NCBI GenBank assembly: GCA_944350395.1
Contig: CALVPA010000006.1
Location: 1 to 5,845, forward strand
From: an uncultured Bacilli bacterium
Lineage (GTDB): Bacteria > Bacillota_I > Bacilli_A > RF39 > UBA660
Direction: 5' to 3'
Length of the DNA stretch: 5,845 nt
The notes below the pieces were generated by a model that saw only the letters and a list, made by a program, of their open reading frames with translations, searched no databases and had not been told where the DNA came from. Made by a program: the position numbers and the translations under genes. This document shows positions 5,584 to 5,845 of the stretch, piece after piece (the first letter of the stretch is position 1; each line of letters starts with the position of its first letter).

Positions 5584-5845
5584 ATGAAGAAAAAAATTAT
5601 TTTAGTAGTGATTGCTTGTTGTCTATTATGTGGTTGCAGTAAAACTATCCCAACATTAAAGGATGGAAGCGAAGCTGTCGTTACATTCGAAAATGGGGAT
5701 AAGATCAGCGTAGAAGAATTATATAATGAACTTAAAAATTCTTATGCGTCTACTATGATAATAGATATGATAGACAAAAAAATTCTAGAAGAAAAATACA
5801 AAGACGATTTAGATGATGCAGAAGATTATGCTGCTAATCAAATAG
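5584..5845 (+). CDS. PrsA/SurA-like foldase lipoprotein, N-terminal part
   Basis: 87 codons present, running off the window. Residues 1-18 form a lipoprotein signal peptide: KKK after Met, a hydrophobic stretch IILVVIACCLL, and lipobox LCGC with C18 as the lipid-modified residue, so the mature protein is anchored on the outer face of the membrane. After a short linker comes VVTFENGDKISVEELYNELKN, the typical opening of PrsA/SurA-type N-terminal chaperone domains, followed by a helical, charged segment with IIDMIDKKILEEKY. In this family that domain binds unfolded secreted proteins and is usually followed by a parvulin peptidyl-prolyl isomerase domain, which would lie beyond the window and cannot be confirmed. 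GGAGG at 5575-5579 is four bases from the ATG. The lipoprotein call is strong; foldase is likely, but a non-parvulin relative is possible. Confidence 0.78.
   Translation, partial: MKKKIILVVIACCLLCGCSKTIPTLKDGSEAVVTFENGDKISVEELYNELKNSYASTMIIDMIDKKILEEKYKDDLDDAEDYAANQI

Overview
The window is AT-rich, standard-code bacterial chromosome (tryptophan is TGG; no in-frame TGA) with strong AGGAGG-type ribosome binding sites, short intergenic spaces and simple hairpin-plus-T-tract terminators. This points to a low-GC member of the Bacillota (Firmicutes). A shortened DnaE, a PerR-type regulator, rubrerythrin and a YjcZ-like tiny membrane peptide suggest an anaerobic or oxygen-sensitive lineage. It could be on the Clostridia/Tissierellia side or among the mollicute-related Bacilli; the exact lineage cannot be settled from this window.

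Layout. 1-1040 (minus): 5' part of ffh, the SRP GTPase, cut by the window edge in its M domain. 1041-1159: divergent intergenic region with a good promoter and a perfect 17-bp palindrome resembling a PerR/Fur box. 1160-2076 (plus): a two-gene operon, PerR-like regulator then rubrerythrin, with the rubrerythrin ribosome binding site inside the end of the regulator gene. 2075-2109: a shared bidirectional terminator. 2094-4967 (minus): a compact DnaE-type DNA polymerase III alpha subunit with a degenerate PHP domain. 4968-5104: divergent promoters for dnaE and rpmB, the latter a perfect extended-consensus housekeeping promoter. 5105-5281 (plus): ribosomal protein bL28. 5281-5313: a second bidirectional terminator. 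5373-5468 (minus): a 31-residue single-span membrane peptide of the YjcZ/tiny-TM type, with a candidate sporulation sigma-E-like promoter. 5584-5845 (plus): start of a lipoprotein resembling PrsA/SurA-type foldases, cut by the window edge.

How they work together. The clearest unit is the peroxide module: a metal-sensing PerR-like repressor that probably represses its own operon through the palindrome at its start site and releases rubrerythrin, a peroxide reductase, under oxidative stress. The other genes are housekeeping functions (protein targeting, replication, translation, extracytoplasmic folding), each apparently with its own promoter. I see no mobile element, CRISPR array, tRNA or rRNA. 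The least ordinary items are the tiny membrane peptide with its sigma-E-like promoter and the shortened polymerase.
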